Source: Bog-756 sp963756515 (lineage in GTDB: Bacteria; Actinomycetota; Acidimicrobiia; Acidimicrobiales; RAAP-2). From it: a stretch of DNA of 64,000 bases. Both the position numbers and the translations under genes were made by a program. This document shows positions 63,621 through 64,000 of this stretch, one piece after another. The DNA lies in contig CAVWNV010000011.1 of NCBI GenBank assembly GCA_963756515.1, positions 124,001-188,000 on the forward strand, written 5' to 3'. Under the pieces are notes generated by a model. It was given only the letters and a program-made list of their open reading frames with translations, had not been told where the DNA came from and did no database searches. Every line of letters starts with the position of its first letter. Position 1 is the first letter of the stretch.

Positions 63621-64000
63621 TCAGCTCATGGCGGCGATGGGCTGCTTGGGCGGGTAGTGCCCGAAGGTGATGAAGTGGTCACGGATCCCGCTGGTGAAGC
63701 TGTCGATGTAGGCCAGCTTCCGGATCATGTAGCTGTGGCTCTCCTTGGGATCGAGGTAGAGGTTGTAGAGCCGGCCGTGCGAGTACTTCTGGGTCACCCC
63801 GGTGAAGCCGCCCAGGTTGAAGCAGTCCCGGTCGTCGTCGGAGGTCGAGGCGACCATGAACTTCCACTCCCCCACCCGCAGGGCCGAGAACACGTTGGTC
63901 AGCCAGTAGTAGAGGTACTTGCGGTTGGACTCGCCGTCGGGGTCGAGGAGGAACGAGGTCTGGTCCACCCCGTCGATGTAGCGGTCCGTCGGCACCGACT
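63621..64000 (-). CDS. Sulfatase-type protein, C-terminal part (cut by window edge)
   Basis: About 126 C-terminal residues are visible. DGVDQTSFLLDPDGESNRKY, VRVGEWKFMVASTSDDDRD and LYNLYLDPKESHSYMIRK follow the pattern of the last domain of arylsulfatases, where the RxxxWK and LYNLxxDPxE motifs are typical. The catalytic Cys/Ser region lies outside the window. The protein continues past 64000, so the true start is not seen. Confidence 0.78.
   Translation of the reverse strand, partial: SVPTDRYIDGVDQTSFLLDPDGESNRKYLYYWLTNVFSALRVGEWKFMVASTSDDDRDCFNLGGFTGVTQKYSHGRLYNLYLDPKESHSYMIRKLAYIDSFTSGIRDHFITFGHYPPKQPIAAMS

Overview
The window is GC-rich actinobacterial chromosome, most likely from an uncultured or little-studied member of the Acidimicrobiia. 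Taxonomy is inferred from protein style and cannot be proven from the sequence alone. Supporting traits are high-GC coding with GTG/TTG starts, DUF2510 and DUF6159-like proteins, a secreted protein with the actinobacterial GYWLVASDGG repeat, promoters of apparently leaderless genes, and a polyhydroxyalkanoate (PHA) locus.

Layout. (1) 1-21606: a surface-polysaccharide region, mostly on the minus strand. It holds sugar-precursor genes (transaldolase-like protein, NAD-dependent epimerase, GHMP kinase), GT2 and GT4 glycosyltransferases including a GT4-GT2 fusion, a JmjC-like cupin, a FemAB/GNAT-like protein, a secreted GH16 glucanase, a polysaccharide deacetylase, a sulfotransferase, a Wzx-type flippase, a 957-residue membrane protein, and an epimerase paired with a GMC oxidoreductase that carries a ferredoxin-type cysteine motif. 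(2) 22481-36902: two almost identical IS256-family elements in direct orientation bracket about 11.6 kb of visibly more AT-rich DNA. This holds a second polysaccharide cassette: GT4, flippase, GT4, GT-C transferase, a repeat-bearing secreted glycosidase-like protein, and an OatA-like acyltransferase. (3) 36903-44907: a graveyard of integrative elements, with one intact integrase/excisionase pair, remnants of two more, an AbiE-type toxin-antitoxin module, a displaced copy of a DUF2510 gene's 3' end that looks like an attachment site, and an unexplained four-unit array of structured repeats with compensatory base changes. (4) 44908-55850: housekeeping-like genes (DUF2510, DUF6159, LpqC-type esterase with a divergent LacI regulator and a perfect operator, YdjM-like protein, EEP-family protein, SNF2 helicase) mixed with VapBC and MazEF modules. 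(5) 55913-63509: a PHA locus with XRE regulator, PHA synthase, acyl-CoA ligase, phasin-like protein, GST and PHA depolymerase, interrupted by a decayed TacA antitoxin and a second VapBC pair. (6) A sulfatase runs off the right edge.

How the parts fit. The first two blocks make, export, decorate and trim an extracellular polysaccharide; the IS-bracketed cassette looks like a horizontally gained variant of the same function. The PHA locus makes and degrades storage polyester. At least five genes carry what looks like a single-base frameshift (FemAB-like, GH16, OatA-like, a small coiled-coil gene, PHA synthase). Each reads cleanly once one base is added or removed, so either the assembly has residual indels or several genes decayed recently.

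The most unusual signal is the repeat array at 41041-41440. Its first stem changes by paired substitutions between units, and it lies directly behind a small gene with a leaderless-type promoter inside a 4.1-kb integrated segment.
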